DNA of 64,000 nt from Quercus robur (lineage: Eukaryota > Streptophyta > Magnoliopsida > Fagales > Fagaceae): the NCBI RefSeq assembly GCF_932294415.1, contig NC_065539.1:33420001-33484000 (forward strand), given 5' to 3'. Below, piece after piece: positions 1-11,444 of this stretch; position 1 is the stretch's first letter; each line of letters begins with the position of its first letter. The position numbers and the translations under genes were made by a program. The notes beneath the pieces are model-generated. The model did not search any database and was not told where the DNA came from. It was given only the letters and a program-made list of their open reading frames with translations.

Positions 1-159
1 ACTTTGGTTTCTAAAAAAAAACAAAGCACAAGGGTGGAGTCCAAGTCGCGGGCACCATTATGTGCTGGTGGTACCCACAGGCGATGTATCTGTGGGGTGT
101 GGTCGGCTGTGATAACACACGTGAGCCACCCTTTTTGACTCTCAAAAAAAAAAAAAAAA
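1..159 (+). repeat. Possible 3' end of a retroposon with A-rich tail
   Basis: The first 140 bases are unusually GC-rich for this neighbourhood and run into a stretch of 17 A at about 143-159, after which the sequence becomes AT-rich. This is how a truncated LINE or SINE 3' end looks. No coding frame, A box or B box could be recognised and the upstream part lies outside the window. Confidence 0.3.
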
Positions 160-765
160 ATTGCTCATAAATAGCTCAATTAATTTATAATTATATATGT
201 TTACTCTTTTCTTTTAAGAAGAATATGTCATGGACTCTATATCCTATTTCATTATGCTTCACATACAATTATGTCAATTTATGATTTATTTTAAATAATT
301 CGTTAGAAAAGCAAACATTGCCATTGTTCAAACAAAACAAGACATTTACCAAAAGAACAAAACTTCTTACGAACAAAAAATTAGTGACAATTTATACATC
401 TTAATTGCTGCTAAAATGAGTTTATTCCGAGTTTTTATATAGTAATCTTTGTTGGGATACCATGCACATGACCATAAATTGTTTGTAGTCAATGTGATGA
501 AATTACCCTCCATTATCTTTTGAACATTTCGGAGAAAGTGAGATTTCCTACTTTTGCAAACAACGCGTAGAAGGATTACCAAAAAACAAAACGTAAAGTG
601 TTTAATTAATTATCATGAAGAAGCTTTTAGCCTTCAAGTTGAACTGACATCCCTATCCATAGGTAGCAGATAATACTTGTGGCATTGGTTGGCGTGAAGC
701 AATGATTTGTTAAGAAAAACACAAATCTAGCCTTTTGTCCGGTAAAATTCTAGACCATGCTTTGG
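160..765. other. AT-rich intergenic sequence, nothing recognised
   Basis: The open frames here are short and lack any family motif. No repeat ends were found. Confidence 0.5.
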
Positions 766-1946
766 AGCACCCAGGTGTGGCAAATATGTCAAATGTCAAA
801 TATTTGACACATTTGTCACATCAAGCACAAAAATGATACTTTATGAGATATGTCAAATCTCAAAAATTATAAAATATGGTTACAGTACCGTTGCAAATTT
901 GCAACAGTATGAACAAATGTGGCAAAATTTTTTATTGTTTTATATTCTCTTTTCTCTCTCCTCTCTCTTCATTTTTTCTTTTCTCTTCTCTCTCTCTCTC
1001 TGGTTCCTTCTCTCTTCTCCCTATACCGGTTTCCTCTCTCTTCGACCAGTCCGGGATGTTCAGCGAGAGCGACTACGGTGTAGCTCCAACGATGATAGCG
1101 CGCTCCGCCACGCTTGATCTCACCCACGCTCCAGCAATTTGGGTTGATTTGATGGTGGTGGTGGGCTGTGGGCTATGGGCGGTGACAGTGGCAGTGGTGG
1201 TGGATTGTGGGGCTATCGGGTTTGGGTCACGGTGGAGATTGGGTTTGGGTCACGGTGGAGATCAGTTTTGGGTATGGGTCACTGTGGAGATTGTGTTTGA
1301 GATCGGTTTTGGGTTTTAGTTGTCTCTCCCTCTTCAATCGTTTGGGTTTCAGTTCCGGTGGCAGTTGGTGTTTCAGTGGTGGAGCCGTGGCTTGAATCGG
1401 TTGGGGCTTGGGTTGAATCGGTTGCATGTGATGGGTATTTTGGCTTGGGCTGAATCGGTGTTAAGATTGGTTGGTGTTCATGGGTATTTTGACGCAAGCG
1501 GCATGGGTGAGGCCATTCCAATCATTGCCATCGTCATCGCCGTCATCATCGTCGATCGTCACGCCGCTCCGATCTCGCCGATCTCTCTCTCTTTTTTGGT
1601 GGTTGTTTGTTTTAATTTTTGGTATAGGGGCTGATATTGGTTGTAGTGTTTGTTTGAGTTTTTTTTTTTTTTTTTTTTGGTAGCAGTGGCTGATATTGGT
1701 GGTCGGTGGTTGATCTGTGGGGGTGGCCATTGATCTGCGGTTTGGGTTGTTGTGGGTTGTTGTTGATGATAATGGGGAGGGGATAATATATTATTTTAAT
1801 GTATAGTAAATATTATTTTAATGTATAGGATTGAATTATAAAACATCTGATAAATGGAATGTTGTAAAATGATGTGGTAAAATAATAAAGTAGGCCTTTG
1901 GTGTGGTAAAATGGCATAATTTTTGCAACATCTGCTACGGATGCTT
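766..1946. mobile_element. Putative non-autonomous DNA transposon
   Basis: The ends can be paired as imperfect inverted repeats: the left end begins GAGCACCC followed by GTGGCAAA, and the right end read in reverse begins AAGCATCC followed by GTTGCAAA. The interior holds a CT-rich microsatellite (about 950-1015), a GC-rich stretch and G/T-rich tandem units. No target duplication was identified and no transposase is encoded. Boundaries and class are tentative. Confidence 0.3.
1213..1290. repeat. Short tandem repeat, GGTCACGGTGGAGAT-type units
   Basis: Three imperfect units of roughly 22 to 30 bases, each containing GGTCAC(G/T)GTGGAGAT, follow one another inside the GC-rich part of the putative transposon. 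Overlapping open frames in this stretch are a by-product of the repeat and are not genes. Confidence 0.6.
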
Positions 1947-2960
1947 AAGTTACAATACATCATGCTTTATTATTGTTAACTCGTTGCTTGATTACAAGCC
2001 ACTAGGCTAAGCACGATTGATGAAAGACATGAGACAATGAAAACAATGCATTTTCATTTCTCTCAGCCTTCTGGAAATAAGCTGTTTAAGTCCAAAATCT
2101 GATACACATCTAAAAGCCCGAAACAAACACAATGCAACAGAACCCAAAAAATTACACAAGTGGGCTTGGGATGCTTGTGAGCCCCTGACTGTGTGGCATG
2201 TGTTGCTGTAATAAACTGATATTAGCCTTTAATAGTTTAATTAATCCCCTCGATCTCTTAGCTGTTGCAAACCTAGGATTTATTACCCTCCTTATTAATT
2301 TTTTATTCCATCAGCATTTAATAATGCTCAAATTCTTGAGACTCCTTGTTCAACTGTAAAAAAATCATCATTCCACTTTGTTGGAACCAAATAAAACCAA
2401 AACGAGTTTACTATCATTTCAAATTCTAATTCTAGTAAATAGAGTTGGCAAACAGATTGGGTCATATAAAACTTCTAGAACACTCTCTCTCTCTAAATAA
2501 AACTCAGATTTTATTGATTAGAGAAAATGAATACAAGCAACTGAGTTATAATACCTAGCCTCTAATCCTATATATACTGTGTCTAAGCAAGCAAAGAAAA
2601 CAGAAAAACAACTTCCCTATTTTGGAGGGAAAAGCAGTTACAAGAAAATCCTATCTAAGTATTACACGTGGAGAACTCAATTAGTAACTGCCTTCTAACT
2701 TTCTAAACCACGTGGCATCAGCTCTTCAAAGGAATGGATAAATTGTTCACAGTATGGCACTGCTTCAATCAATTCTAACAACTCCTTGCTAGCCCAAATT
2801 GACTCTGCCACTACTGCTTGATCATTGCACCTTTCCTCTGTAACTTGAACTTTGCTATGGTGCTTTGGACTTTCCTTTTCAATTTCAACAGGTCAAGTTC
2901 AGCTCATGCTCATAAATGTATTTACATAGATGGATTGTGAGCAGGTCATTTTGGGGCCTT
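1947..2960. other. Unassigned repeat-like DNA
   Basis: No gene is visible. The part after about 2440, with a CT microsatellite at 2485-2496, has the texture of an LTR, but no paired LTR, primer site or TG/CA boundary could be fixed, so I do not call it one. Confidence 0.4.
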
Positions 2961-3460
2961 AGCCAATAACTAAAATGGAACATTTTTTTTTATAATTATA
3001 TTAAATTAATATTTATTTAATATTTTTATATTATAGTAATATATTTCATTTAAAATATATTTTTCTTGCTTTTTAATATGCAAATTGACTAATTAAATTT
3101 TTGTATTCAAGTTCTTCTAACATCTCATTTTCAATTGATAATATAGCTAATACACTTAATCTTTCTTGAGACATTGCCGATCTTAGATATGATTTTATTA
3201 TTTTTAATTTTGAAAAACGTCTTTCAATAGAAGCAACTGTAAAATGTATTTTTAGTAAAATTCGATAAGCAATGCATATATTTGGAAATGAATCTAACAT
3301 TTTTATATAATATAGTATGTCAATTGGAGTATATTCTTTATTTATAAAATTTATTTTAAAACTTTTAACTTTGAAAGTAAATCTCAATCATCAACATCAT
3401 AATAAACATCATGTTTGAGAAAATATTCAAGATTAGTTTTTCTTAGTTTTTTCTAAAAAG
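2960..3460 (-). pseudogene. hAT transposase C-terminal relic (dimerisation domain)
   Basis: The minus-strand frame at 3073-3387 ends with the hAT C-terminal dimerisation signature: a block reading FTVASIERRFSKLK, followed by IIKSYLRSAMSQERL and a Leu/Ile-rich helix ending near YKNLI. In the family this region mediates transposase dimerisation. Only this C-terminal part remains. Upstream sequence (3388-3460) still resembles the preceding part but is out of frame, and the catalytic and zinc-finger regions are absent. It belongs to the same DUF4371-containing hAT type as the larger copies near 31-36 kb. It is a dead fragment. Confidence 0.7.
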
Positions 3461-3664
3461 TTTTTCATATCTAAATGCATACTTTCTAGTAGACATTTCT
3501 AACCAAACAATATATTTATAATGATTGGAATAAAAAATAACTTTCAAGTGTAGAGCAATGAACCTGATGTATATAAAAAGTACTATTATAATTTCATATA
3601 ACAAGTATCTAGCAATCTCAACCTGCATAAATAAATACATATTTATTATATTACCTATAACCAA

Positions 3665-3690
3665 ATATATATATATATATATATATAAAT
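3665..3690. repeat. (AT)n microsatellite
   Basis: Uninterrupted TA dinucleotides within AT-rich DNA. Confidence 0.85.
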
Positions 3691-3829
3691 GCATGATTAA
3701 AATTAATTTTTTTTTTTTTAAATTCCAAAGCCAACCAAAAGTACAAGTGTACAACTCCACCCACAACCACACAAGTCTTATTAGATCATAAGATTCACCC
3801 ACAAAAAAACAAAATAGATCCTATTACAT

Positions 3830-4040
3830 ATAGGGTCCATTTGGACACAGTTAAAAACTGAAAACACTACAGTAAAATAACTTTTAAATATGTGAATAGT
3901 ACCATAGGACCCATTTTTAATGAAAAAGTTGTTAAAAAGTGAAATTTGTAGGTCCCGTGAACAGTGTACACATGCGTGCACTGTTCACGGGAGAAAAGTC
4001 AACAATCACGGCTTGAAAAAAACAAAAACGCTCCATATTC
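3830..4040 (-). mobile_element. MITE, TTTGGAT family, copy 1
   Basis: Starts GGGTCCATTTGGAC and contains the family hallmarks: an AAACACTACAGTAAAATAA block, GTGAATAGT, GGACCCATTTTTAATGAAAAAG and paired GTGAACAGTG / CACTGTTCAC motifs. The same modules occur in opposite order near 37.4, 46.2 and 53.6 kb. The right end is not well defined. It is non-coding. Confidence 0.65.
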
Positions 4041-4186
4041 TTGCGTAGGCCCACGGCTCCATCTAGAAGTCTTATTAGACTTCAAGGCCCAGTGGCCCTA
4101 GCCAGAACTCAAGCACTCAAGTAGGCCCATGGCTCCATCTAGAAGTCTTATTAGACAAGACTCCACCCACAATTAAAACACAGAGT

Positions 4187-5547
4187 GCCTGTTTGTTTCA
4201 ATGTTTTCAACCTAAAAAACCTGTTTTCAAGAAAGCTGAACCATAAAACCCGTTTAGTTAGGTATAAAACACAACTTTTTGGAAAAAGTTGCATTTTGGG
4301 TTTGTGAAGAGAATGCACCGGGCACGTTGATTTATATCCATTGGACTCATAGGGCAATTACCAAATTACCCTTCAATAAACTTTGCCCTTTTCTCTTCTC
4401 CCTCATATTCTTGCTCCTCTGTTACAAACCAACACCGGTTAAGAAAGTATCAACCAAATACAAACACAGCACCACCCAACTATCACCAGTCTACCACCAC
4501 AACCCATTTCAACATTTGATAATCCAAAAACAAAATCAACAAAATCAAACCAAAAATAACTCAAAATCAACACAAAACAACTTGAAATTAACTCAAACCC
4601 CATTGGAAAACCCATCCCAAACCCAACTCAAAATCAACCCAAAACAAAATCAACTCAAAATCAAACCCAAAATCCATAGAAAATCAACTCAAAATTAAAC
4701 CATTAACTGAAAACCCATAACCCAAACCGAAAATCAAAATCAAATACAAACCCAATAGTGGCAGAGACTTAAGGGATCTGAGAATTAAGGAGAGAGATGA
4801 GGGATTTCCTTATGTTTCAATCATCTTCATCTTCTTCATCATCATCATCATCATCATCATCATCTTCTCTCTTCCTTGTAACTTTTGAACTTTCAAAAAA
4901 AAATAATAATAATAAAGAGCTTTGTGGCAATTGGAACGTTCTGGAGGAAGTGGAAGGGAAAAAGGGGAAAGAAGGAACAAAAAAAGAAAAGTGGAATGTT
5001 TTGGAGGAAGTGGTAGGGAAAAAAGGGAAAGAAGGAAAAACAAAGAAAAAGAAAAAAAGATAAAAGAGAAGGGTACGTGTGTGGAGGAGAAAAAAAGAAG
5101 GGCAAAAAAAAAGAAAAAAAGAAGGAAATACGGATGGAAAAAAGAGAGTAAAGAAATAAGGGAAAAATAAAATAAAGAATGAGAAATTAAAATTGAGAAA
5201 TGGTACAACAATATTTTTACAATAAATCTTAAGTGGTAGGTTATTATTAGTTAATATTGGTGAGAGAAAAAATAATTTTTTTAGAAACTTTGAAAGTTCT
5301 TTTTAGAATAATTTTTTAGAAAGTATTTTCACAATACTTTATATATACATTGTCCTTTTTGGTAATTTCCCACTCAAACCGCCACTTTTATAAGTGCTAG
5401 CCAAACCTCAGCTTTTTCAAAAAGCGCTTTTTAACAGTTTTTACCAAACACTCAGCTTTTTTAAAAAACACTTTTTCATTATGCACTTTTTGAAAACTCC
5501 ACTTTTTGAAAAAGCCCAGTTTCAAAAAGTTGAACCAAACTCACCCG
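4187..5547. mobile_element. Putative large MITE-like element with purine-rich interior
   Basis: The left end (GTGCCTGTTTGTTTCAA) and the reversed right end (GGTGAGTTTGGTTCAAC) resemble one another and are followed on both sides by runs related to AGCTTTTTCAAAAAG. The interior is non-coding: CAAAATCAA-rich DNA, a TCA microsatellite and a long GGAAGAAGG-type purine tract. No clear TSD was seen, so the boundaries are provisional. Confidence 0.35.
4818..4864. repeat. (TCA/TCT)n microsatellite
   Basis: A run of TCT and TCA trinucleotides. It encodes poly-Ser on one strand and poly-Met on the other, which creates spurious open frames. Confidence 0.85.
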
Positions 5548-6680
5548 GAATCTGCATAATGCAGCAGAAAAAATCAACTAAGAAACAAAAACTCAAAGAA
5601 AGAATAAAAAAGTACTTGGAGAGTATGTGATCAGATCGAAGGAAGCCAACCAACAACAGAAGGATTTAAGAGTAAGACCAGTGGAGAGAAGGAATGAGAG
5701 AGGCAGAGAGCAAAAGTTGACGTAGAGAGGCGGAGAGCAAGAGTGAGAGAGAAAAAACGGTAATATGAGTAAATTTTAGGGACTTGAGATTTTTTATTTG
5801 TTTTGATTTGTGGTTGTTTTGTGGTTAATTTTTTAGACCGGAGTTGTATTTTATCTGGTTAAATTTTGGTTTGTCTAGAGGTTAATGATATTATTTTTGA
5901 GACAATTGATTTTATTTAGACTAGAAAGTTTTTTGGGGTACCAATGTTTATTAGGATATACCAGATTTTTTGTTCATTGGTCATAAGGATGTATCATATT
6001 TTTCGGATTTCATCAAAAACTATTTTTTTTCTTACTACCCTTCTTTTCCAAAATTTTGGGGCCTCCCTTCCACTTAGGGGCCTTGGCAATGGCCTAATTG
6101 GCCTACTGGAAGGGCCGGCCCTGAGGTCAGGGCGATTGGTTATGAGTCAACCCATATTTTTTACATGCAAAAATAAATAAATAAATATGATTATATTGTT
6201 TTTGTCTTACTTTCAATACAAATAAGAGGACAAATAACAAATTTCTTAAAATAAAAGTTGAATAGTATATAAATTTTTAAAATTACTCAATCGATAGTAC
6301 ACTAGTTATATTATCACCATAAAAGAGCGAAATACTAAATGTTGTGCACACTAAATTTTTTATTTTTATTTTTTATAGGCACAATATATCACTACCGTAA
6401 TTACTAAATGTGCATGTGAAACTATGAAAAGAAATGAATATACTGTATTGTCCAATTTAAATCTAACATGTAAAAAAAAATTACTTTAAAAACTAGTTGA
6501 GTTTAGGTTGACCTGACCCTGGAGTTAAGCAATTGGGAATGGGTTGACTTATTTTTTACCCCGGATCCATAAAAAGATAAGTATTTTTATTTAGGTTTGG
6601 GTTAGGTTATTGAGTCTGAATCCAATTTTGTCAGATCTAATTAAGAATTCCTTTAGATCATGAACCACTCAAATATTCCT
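5548..6680. other. Non-coding intergenic DNA
   Basis: AT-rich, with short GA-rich and GGTTNGGTT-like stretches. Neither a gene nor clear transposon ends were seen. Confidence 0.45.
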
Positions 6681-6819
6681 GGCCCGTTTGGTAGAGGAAT
6701 TTAAGTAATATTGTTTGTAGTTTTTTAAAATATGTGTTGGTGAAAAAGTGTGTGAAAAAGTGTGTAATATTGTTTAAAAACTGAAAATGAGTTGTTTAAC
6801 AACTCTACCAAACAAGACC
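6681..6819. mobile_element. Short MITE
   Basis: About 140 bases flanked by imperfect inverted ends: the left reads GGCCCGTTTGGTAGAG and the reversed right reads GGTCTTGTTTGGTAGAG. It is non-coding. No target duplication was identified. Confidence 0.6.
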
Positions 6820-7195
6820 AAAATCCCACAACCCTTTGCAAAAATGATGATAATTGGTGAGTTTCAACTAACTTAACTAGTAATGAACATGGATCTGAAT
6901 TGCGCGCCTGTACTAAAATCAATTGGTTTTTTGACTTAATGATAAAAAACAATCATCATGGGAACACTATTAAATTCAAATAATATTGTATCTCTAAATA
7001 AAATCATGCCAAAATCTTTTGATTGAAAGCATCAATTGTTTATTTTATAATTATTAATGAAGTACCTTTTTGGCATGTATAAAAAATGGGAAAGAGAAAT
7101 ACGATCAAGTATTAATCGCTTCATTCTCAAAAAAAAAAAAAAAAAAAAGTATTAGTCACTTCCTTGAAACTCTAGTTCCTCTCTTGAGCGAGTTG
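6820..7195. other. Spacer with A-tract
   Basis: AT-rich DNA. A run of A with TCTC before it at 7130-7147 may be the tail of an older plus-strand retroposon. It is not the tail of the minus-strand LINE, which ends at 7208. Confidence 0.4.
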
Positions 7196-7207
7196 TTAAG
7201 GCTTTGA
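7196..7207. repeat. Target-site duplication of LINE 1, left copy
   Basis: The 12-mer ttaaggctttga is identical to 12779-12790 and sits exactly at the two ends of the minus-strand LINE, defining its insertion boundaries. Confidence 0.9.
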
Positions 7208-7208
7208 T

Positions 7209-7228
7209 CCCCCCCCCCCCCCCCCCCC
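7209..7228 (-). repeat. Poly-G tract at the 3' end of LINE 1 (poly-C on plus strand)
   Basis: Twenty consecutive C on the plus strand. In element orientation they form A8-G20 directly before the TSD, where a LINE normally has only poly(A) or a simple A-rich tail. Assembly or sequencing error in a homopolymer is possible. Confidence 0.8.
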
Positions 7229-8830
7229 TTTTTTTTAATACACTTAGATTGAACAATTTCCTGCACTACCATAGGAAGAACTCCTATCCACACCTGCGAG
7301 TCTTCACATCGTCTTGCCAGATGAACTACCTCATGAGCAACTCTGTTGTAATCCCATTTCACATGATTAACCTTCCAACTAGTAAAAGAGCTCAGCAAGG
7401 CAAGAATGCCTTGAAACAGATGGCCAATACTACCCTCCATGAAATTCTCATTAATACTATTAACAATGGATATAGCATCAGATTCAACAATAATCTGAGT
7501 GAGCTTCATATCTTGGGCAAGCAGAATCCCAGATTCCACAGCAAGAGCTTCCACCTCTGCAACTGAAAACTGACCTTGTAGGAATTTACCACAAGTTGCA
7601 ATTACTGCACCACAAGAATCACAAATAACAGCCCCAACACTAGAGTTTCGCCCATCCTTAGATGTCGCCCCATCAACGTTGAACTTGACAACTGCAGGCA
7701 ACAGAGTAGTCCACCTATTATTCTTCTCTGTTGGATTCGTGTTCAAAGCCACCAAAGCACCTTTATAATCTTGTAAGAAACTCCTAGCAAACCTCCAAAT
7801 CTAACTTGGCATTTGGCACTTTGATTCAAAGGCAACTTGATTCCTATTATACCAAACAAACCAAGCAATCCCAAAGAACACCACCAAGTCACGATTAGTG
7901 TCATTCCTTAAAATATCCAAAGCTACATCAGAGATGTCAACAAGCCCCTACCAGTTTTCCACACTACTTACTTCCCAATTATCCCAAACTCTTCTAGCCA
8001 CTTCACAATTAATAATTGAGTGAAAAAGAGTCTCAGACTCAACGCCACAACAAGGACACAAATCACTAACCCCAATACCTCTTTTTTGCAAGTTCACCAT
8101 TGTTGGAAGGGCATCCACACATGCCCTCCAAGCAAAGATTTTAATCTTTGATGGGATATGTAAGTGCCATAACTTCCTCCACAAAAGTTCCCTCGGGTCA
8201 TTATAAGCGCATTCTCCCTCCTCGGATGATTCCACTAAATTGAGTGCAACATAATATGCACTCTTGACAATGAAAACACCCCTATTGTTACCAACCTAAA
8301 TAATTTTATCCTCCGAAAGATTATAGCTAATTGGGATATTAAGAATAGTCCTTGCTTCAAATGGCAAGAATAGAGACTTCACAAGGTCCACTTTCCATCT
8401 TCTAGAATCACAATCAATAAGAGTTGAGACCATGGGAAAATTATCAAAATTTTGAGGAGGAGGAGAAACAACCTTATATGTTATGGGATTGGGCAACCAT
8501 TTATCATCCTAGATATGAATCAATCTTCCGTTGCCAACTCTCCATCGCGTTCCTCTCCTCATAACTTTGAGCCCTGCATTATGCTTCTCCAAGTAAAGGA
8601 TGGGCTAGACCCTAAATCAGCTTTAAGAATATCACCATAGGGATAATACTTAGCTCTATATATTCAAGCTACTAATGAGTTTGGGTTCTTAAGGAGCCTT
8701 CAACCTTGTTTTGCAAGCATGGCAAGATTGAATGCTTGGAGATTTTTGAAACCCATATCACCTTTAAGTTTGGACTTGCATAACTTCCTCCAACTCACCC
8801 AAGCAACCTTAAACTCCTAACCCCGTTGAC
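7229..8830 (-). pseudogene. LINE 1 ORF2 C-terminus: zf-RVT and RNase H
   Basis: The stretch at 7948-8235 carries the zinc-binding reverse-transcriptase region (zf-RVT): LHIPSKIKIFAWRACVDALP, then CPCCGVESETLFH and a downstream Cys. The frame at 7237-7755 is the plant LINE RNase H (RVT_3 type): NVDGA with the first catalytic Asp, AEVEALA with the Glu, VESDA with the next Asp, and RVAHEVVHLA where the family usually has an NRVAH-type motif. RNase H removes the RNA strand of the hybrid during copying. Stops at about 8820, 8640, 8296 and 7948 break the frame. Codons of the last open frame downstream of 7237 are only tail, poly-G and flanking DNA. Confidence 0.85.
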
Positions 8831-8885
8831 CCCACCAAAACCTCCTCATCATGCTTTCAATCTCATCACACAACCCTTTAGGAAG

Positions 8886-10230
8886 CTAAAAACAGCTCAT
8901 AGTGTACATAGGAATAGCTTGAGTCACCGCTTTGATCAAAATCTCTTTACCACTTATAGAAAGAATTTTTCCCTTCCACCCAGACAATTTCCTTCCCACT
9001 CTTTCTTTGATCTCCACAAATACCTCAATCTTTGGTTTGCCAATGATTGAGGGAAGACCAAGATACTTACTATGTCGAGAATCCTGCATCGGCCCAAGAA
9101 TATCCAAGGTCTCAACTTTCTTCTCCTCAGGGGTATTGGCACTAAAGAAAACCAATGATTTGTCTGTATTGATTTTCTGACCCGAAGCAGCCTTATACAA
9201 CCGGAGAATATCAATTAGATGCTGGCATTCCTAGCTGCTGACCTTACAAAAAAGCAAACTGTCATCCGCAAAAAAGAGGTGTGATATCATAAGGCAGCCT
9301 CTACAAATGGACAGTCCACTCATAGCTTGACTTCTTACAGCCTTATTAATGAGCGAAGAGAAACCATCTGCACATAAAAGAAACAAATAAGATGACAGAG
9401 GATCCCTTTGACGGAGTCCCCTTGAAGGCACAATATTACCATGAGCTACCCCATTTATAAGCACAGAATAGGAGACAGTTGTTATGCATCTCATTTCAAG
9501 TCAATCCACCTTTCATGGAAGCCTAATTTTCTCATAATTTGCTCAATGAAACCCCATTCCACCCTATCGTAAGCCTTACTCATGTCCAATTTAATAGCCA
9601 TATAACAATCCTTACCTACTTTCTTATGTTCTAGGTAATGCATCATCTCAAAAGCAATAAGAACATTATCTATTATAAGCCTCCCAGCAATAAAAGCACT
9701 CTGATTTTCCGATATTATTTGGGGAAGGATCAATTTGAGACGATTAGCTAAGGCCTTAGCAATAAGCTTATAAATAACATTGGTTAGGCTAATTGGTCTA
9801 AAATCCGTCATTCTAGAAGGATTGTTATTTTTTGGGACAAGAGTAATATAAGTTTTATTTATATCAGCCATGGACATATCAGAATTTAAAACATTAAGAA
9901 CCATATTCACAACATCATTACCCACAATATCCCATAATTTTTGATAAAAAACAGCAAACATACCATCTGGGCTGGGGGATTTGGTCAGGTGCATCTGTTT
10001 TAGGGCTGCTTCAACTTCTTCCTTTGTGAATTGCTTAATAAGATTTTGATTCATTTCAACAAATACCTTTGATTCCATAGTGTCAATAACCTCCTGAATT
10101 CTGTCCGGATGAGATGTTGTATAAAGCTTCTCAAAATAAGACATAGCAACTTCTGCCACGCCCAAAGTAGATTTTCTCTAGACCCCCAATTCATCCAAAA
10201 GTCTGGTGATTGTGTTTTTCTTTTTCCTTC
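8886..10230 (-). pseudogene. LINE 1 ORF2 reverse transcriptase
   Basis: The reverse transcriptase of the element. Visible conserved blocks, in order: KSPSPDGM near 9980; FRPISLTNVIYKLIAKALANR; NQSAFIAGR; the catalytic block KLDMSKAYDRVEW; PSRGLRQRDP; and the polymerase signature FADDSLLFC near 9270, with both Asp intact. The thumb part (YLGLPSIIGK, SGWKGKILSISGKEILIKAV, AIPMYTMSCF) lies at 8886-9200. The reading frame is broken by a one-base loss at about 9491, just after WIDL, a TAG at 9231 that replaces a likely Gln codon, and another TAG at 8886. An apparent deletion with a frame change lies upstream, at about 10230-10264. Confidence 0.9.
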
Positions 10231-10263
10231 CGGAAGCCTTAGAATGGAAGTATTCCTTCCATT

Positions 10264-11208
10264 CTAATTCCTTAATACTAGATCATTTAAGACATTCCTC
10301 TTCTTTTGAATCTGCCTTGGAACATGGCAAAAAACTGTTCTATTCCATTTTGAAAGGTCATCCGCACACCTTTTGAGACCAGCCACTATGTCACATGGGT
10401 TATCAGCTTTCACACTTCCAGTCCAAGCCTCCTTAATAATATCTCTACATTCTTCTCTTCTTGTCCACATTGCTTCAAACTGGAATCTCCTCTAGGGCTT
10501 TTTTAAGGCAAAGGAATCAGAAATTAATAGTGTTACATGATCACTGGTTGATTCTACTAAGTGGTGCACTCTTATATCTTTATAGTGATCAATCCATTCT
10601 TGCGTAGCCAATGCTCTGTCTAATCGAAGACACCTCCTATGCACATCTTCTTGTATATTACACCAAGTTTATTCTGGACTACAATACCCAAGATCCTTGA
10701 AATTGCAGCAATTAATTGCTTCCCTGAATTCCTCCATCTGCCTTTGAGATCTTCGGGCTCCCCCTAATTTTTCTCTCATTAACGTGATTTCATTAAAGTC
10801 ACCAAGACACAACCAGGGGAGATTAAACTTCCTGCTAAGAGCCTTAAGTAAATCCCATGATTCTTTTCGTCGGTGAGCTTCAGGATTTCCATAAAACCTA
10901 GTAATCCACCATTTAAATCCGGAACCCTCAGTAACAATGGCATCAATATGCCTATCTGAATAACTTTGAATATCCACAGTAATATCCTTCCTCCAAAGCA
11001 GGGCTAAACCCCCACTTCTTCCCACACTTGGCACAATTAAGCCATTGATGAAGCCAACATTCCTTTTCCTCTTCTCCATACTACTCTTCTTTAATTTCGT
11101 TTCTGATAAGAACACAAAATCGAGATCCCATTGTTGCATTAAGTCACGCAACTCTCAAACTATCCGAGGGTTCCCAAGCCCTCGGCAGTTCCACCCTAAA
11201 GTCCTCAT
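10264..11208 (-). pseudogene. LINE 1 ORF2 N-terminus: endonuclease and linker
   Basis: The AP-endonuclease-like domain that nicks target DNA. I place the start at the ATG at 11208 because the first residues, MRTLGWNCRGLGNPR, are the usual opening of plant L1 ORF2. A TGA follows at codon 18, where the family has an Arg-type codon (CGA to TGA would explain it). The frame then shows LSETKL, GGLALLW, DSH-type neighbourhood residues and the WLCLGDFNEI motif near 10800, with Asp and Asn of the active site. Further stops are at 10669 and about 10490. Roughly the next several dozen residues before FHSKASGRKKKNT are missing at the junction near 10240-10264. Confidence 0.85.
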
Positions 11209-11444
11209 TGTTCTCGGCGGTGCTGCCACGCAGTCACCGCCACGTTGTCAAACTCCTCACACGCACGTTTTTGATCCCTTCCTTCAGTTTCTGTAAGAGC
11301 CTCAATGTTTCCTAGTCTTTTTTTCCACTCCGTGGGCTCTAGCTTATTATACCTTTCTCATGGGCCACATTTTTCTCTCTAGCCATTTTCTTTATTCTTC
11401 CTCTACCCGTGGCCTTCTTTTCTGTTTTTGGGCTCAGGCCCTTA

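Noticed and set aside
833-1634. Several overlapping open frames of 60-147 codons on both strands
   Set aside because: They lie in CT-rich and GGTCACGGTGG-type repeat DNA, overlap each other in different frames and have no domain pattern.
4797-5211. Open frames rich in Ser, Lys/Glu or Phe/Leu
   Set aside because: They are translations of a TCA microsatellite and a purine tract and not proteins.
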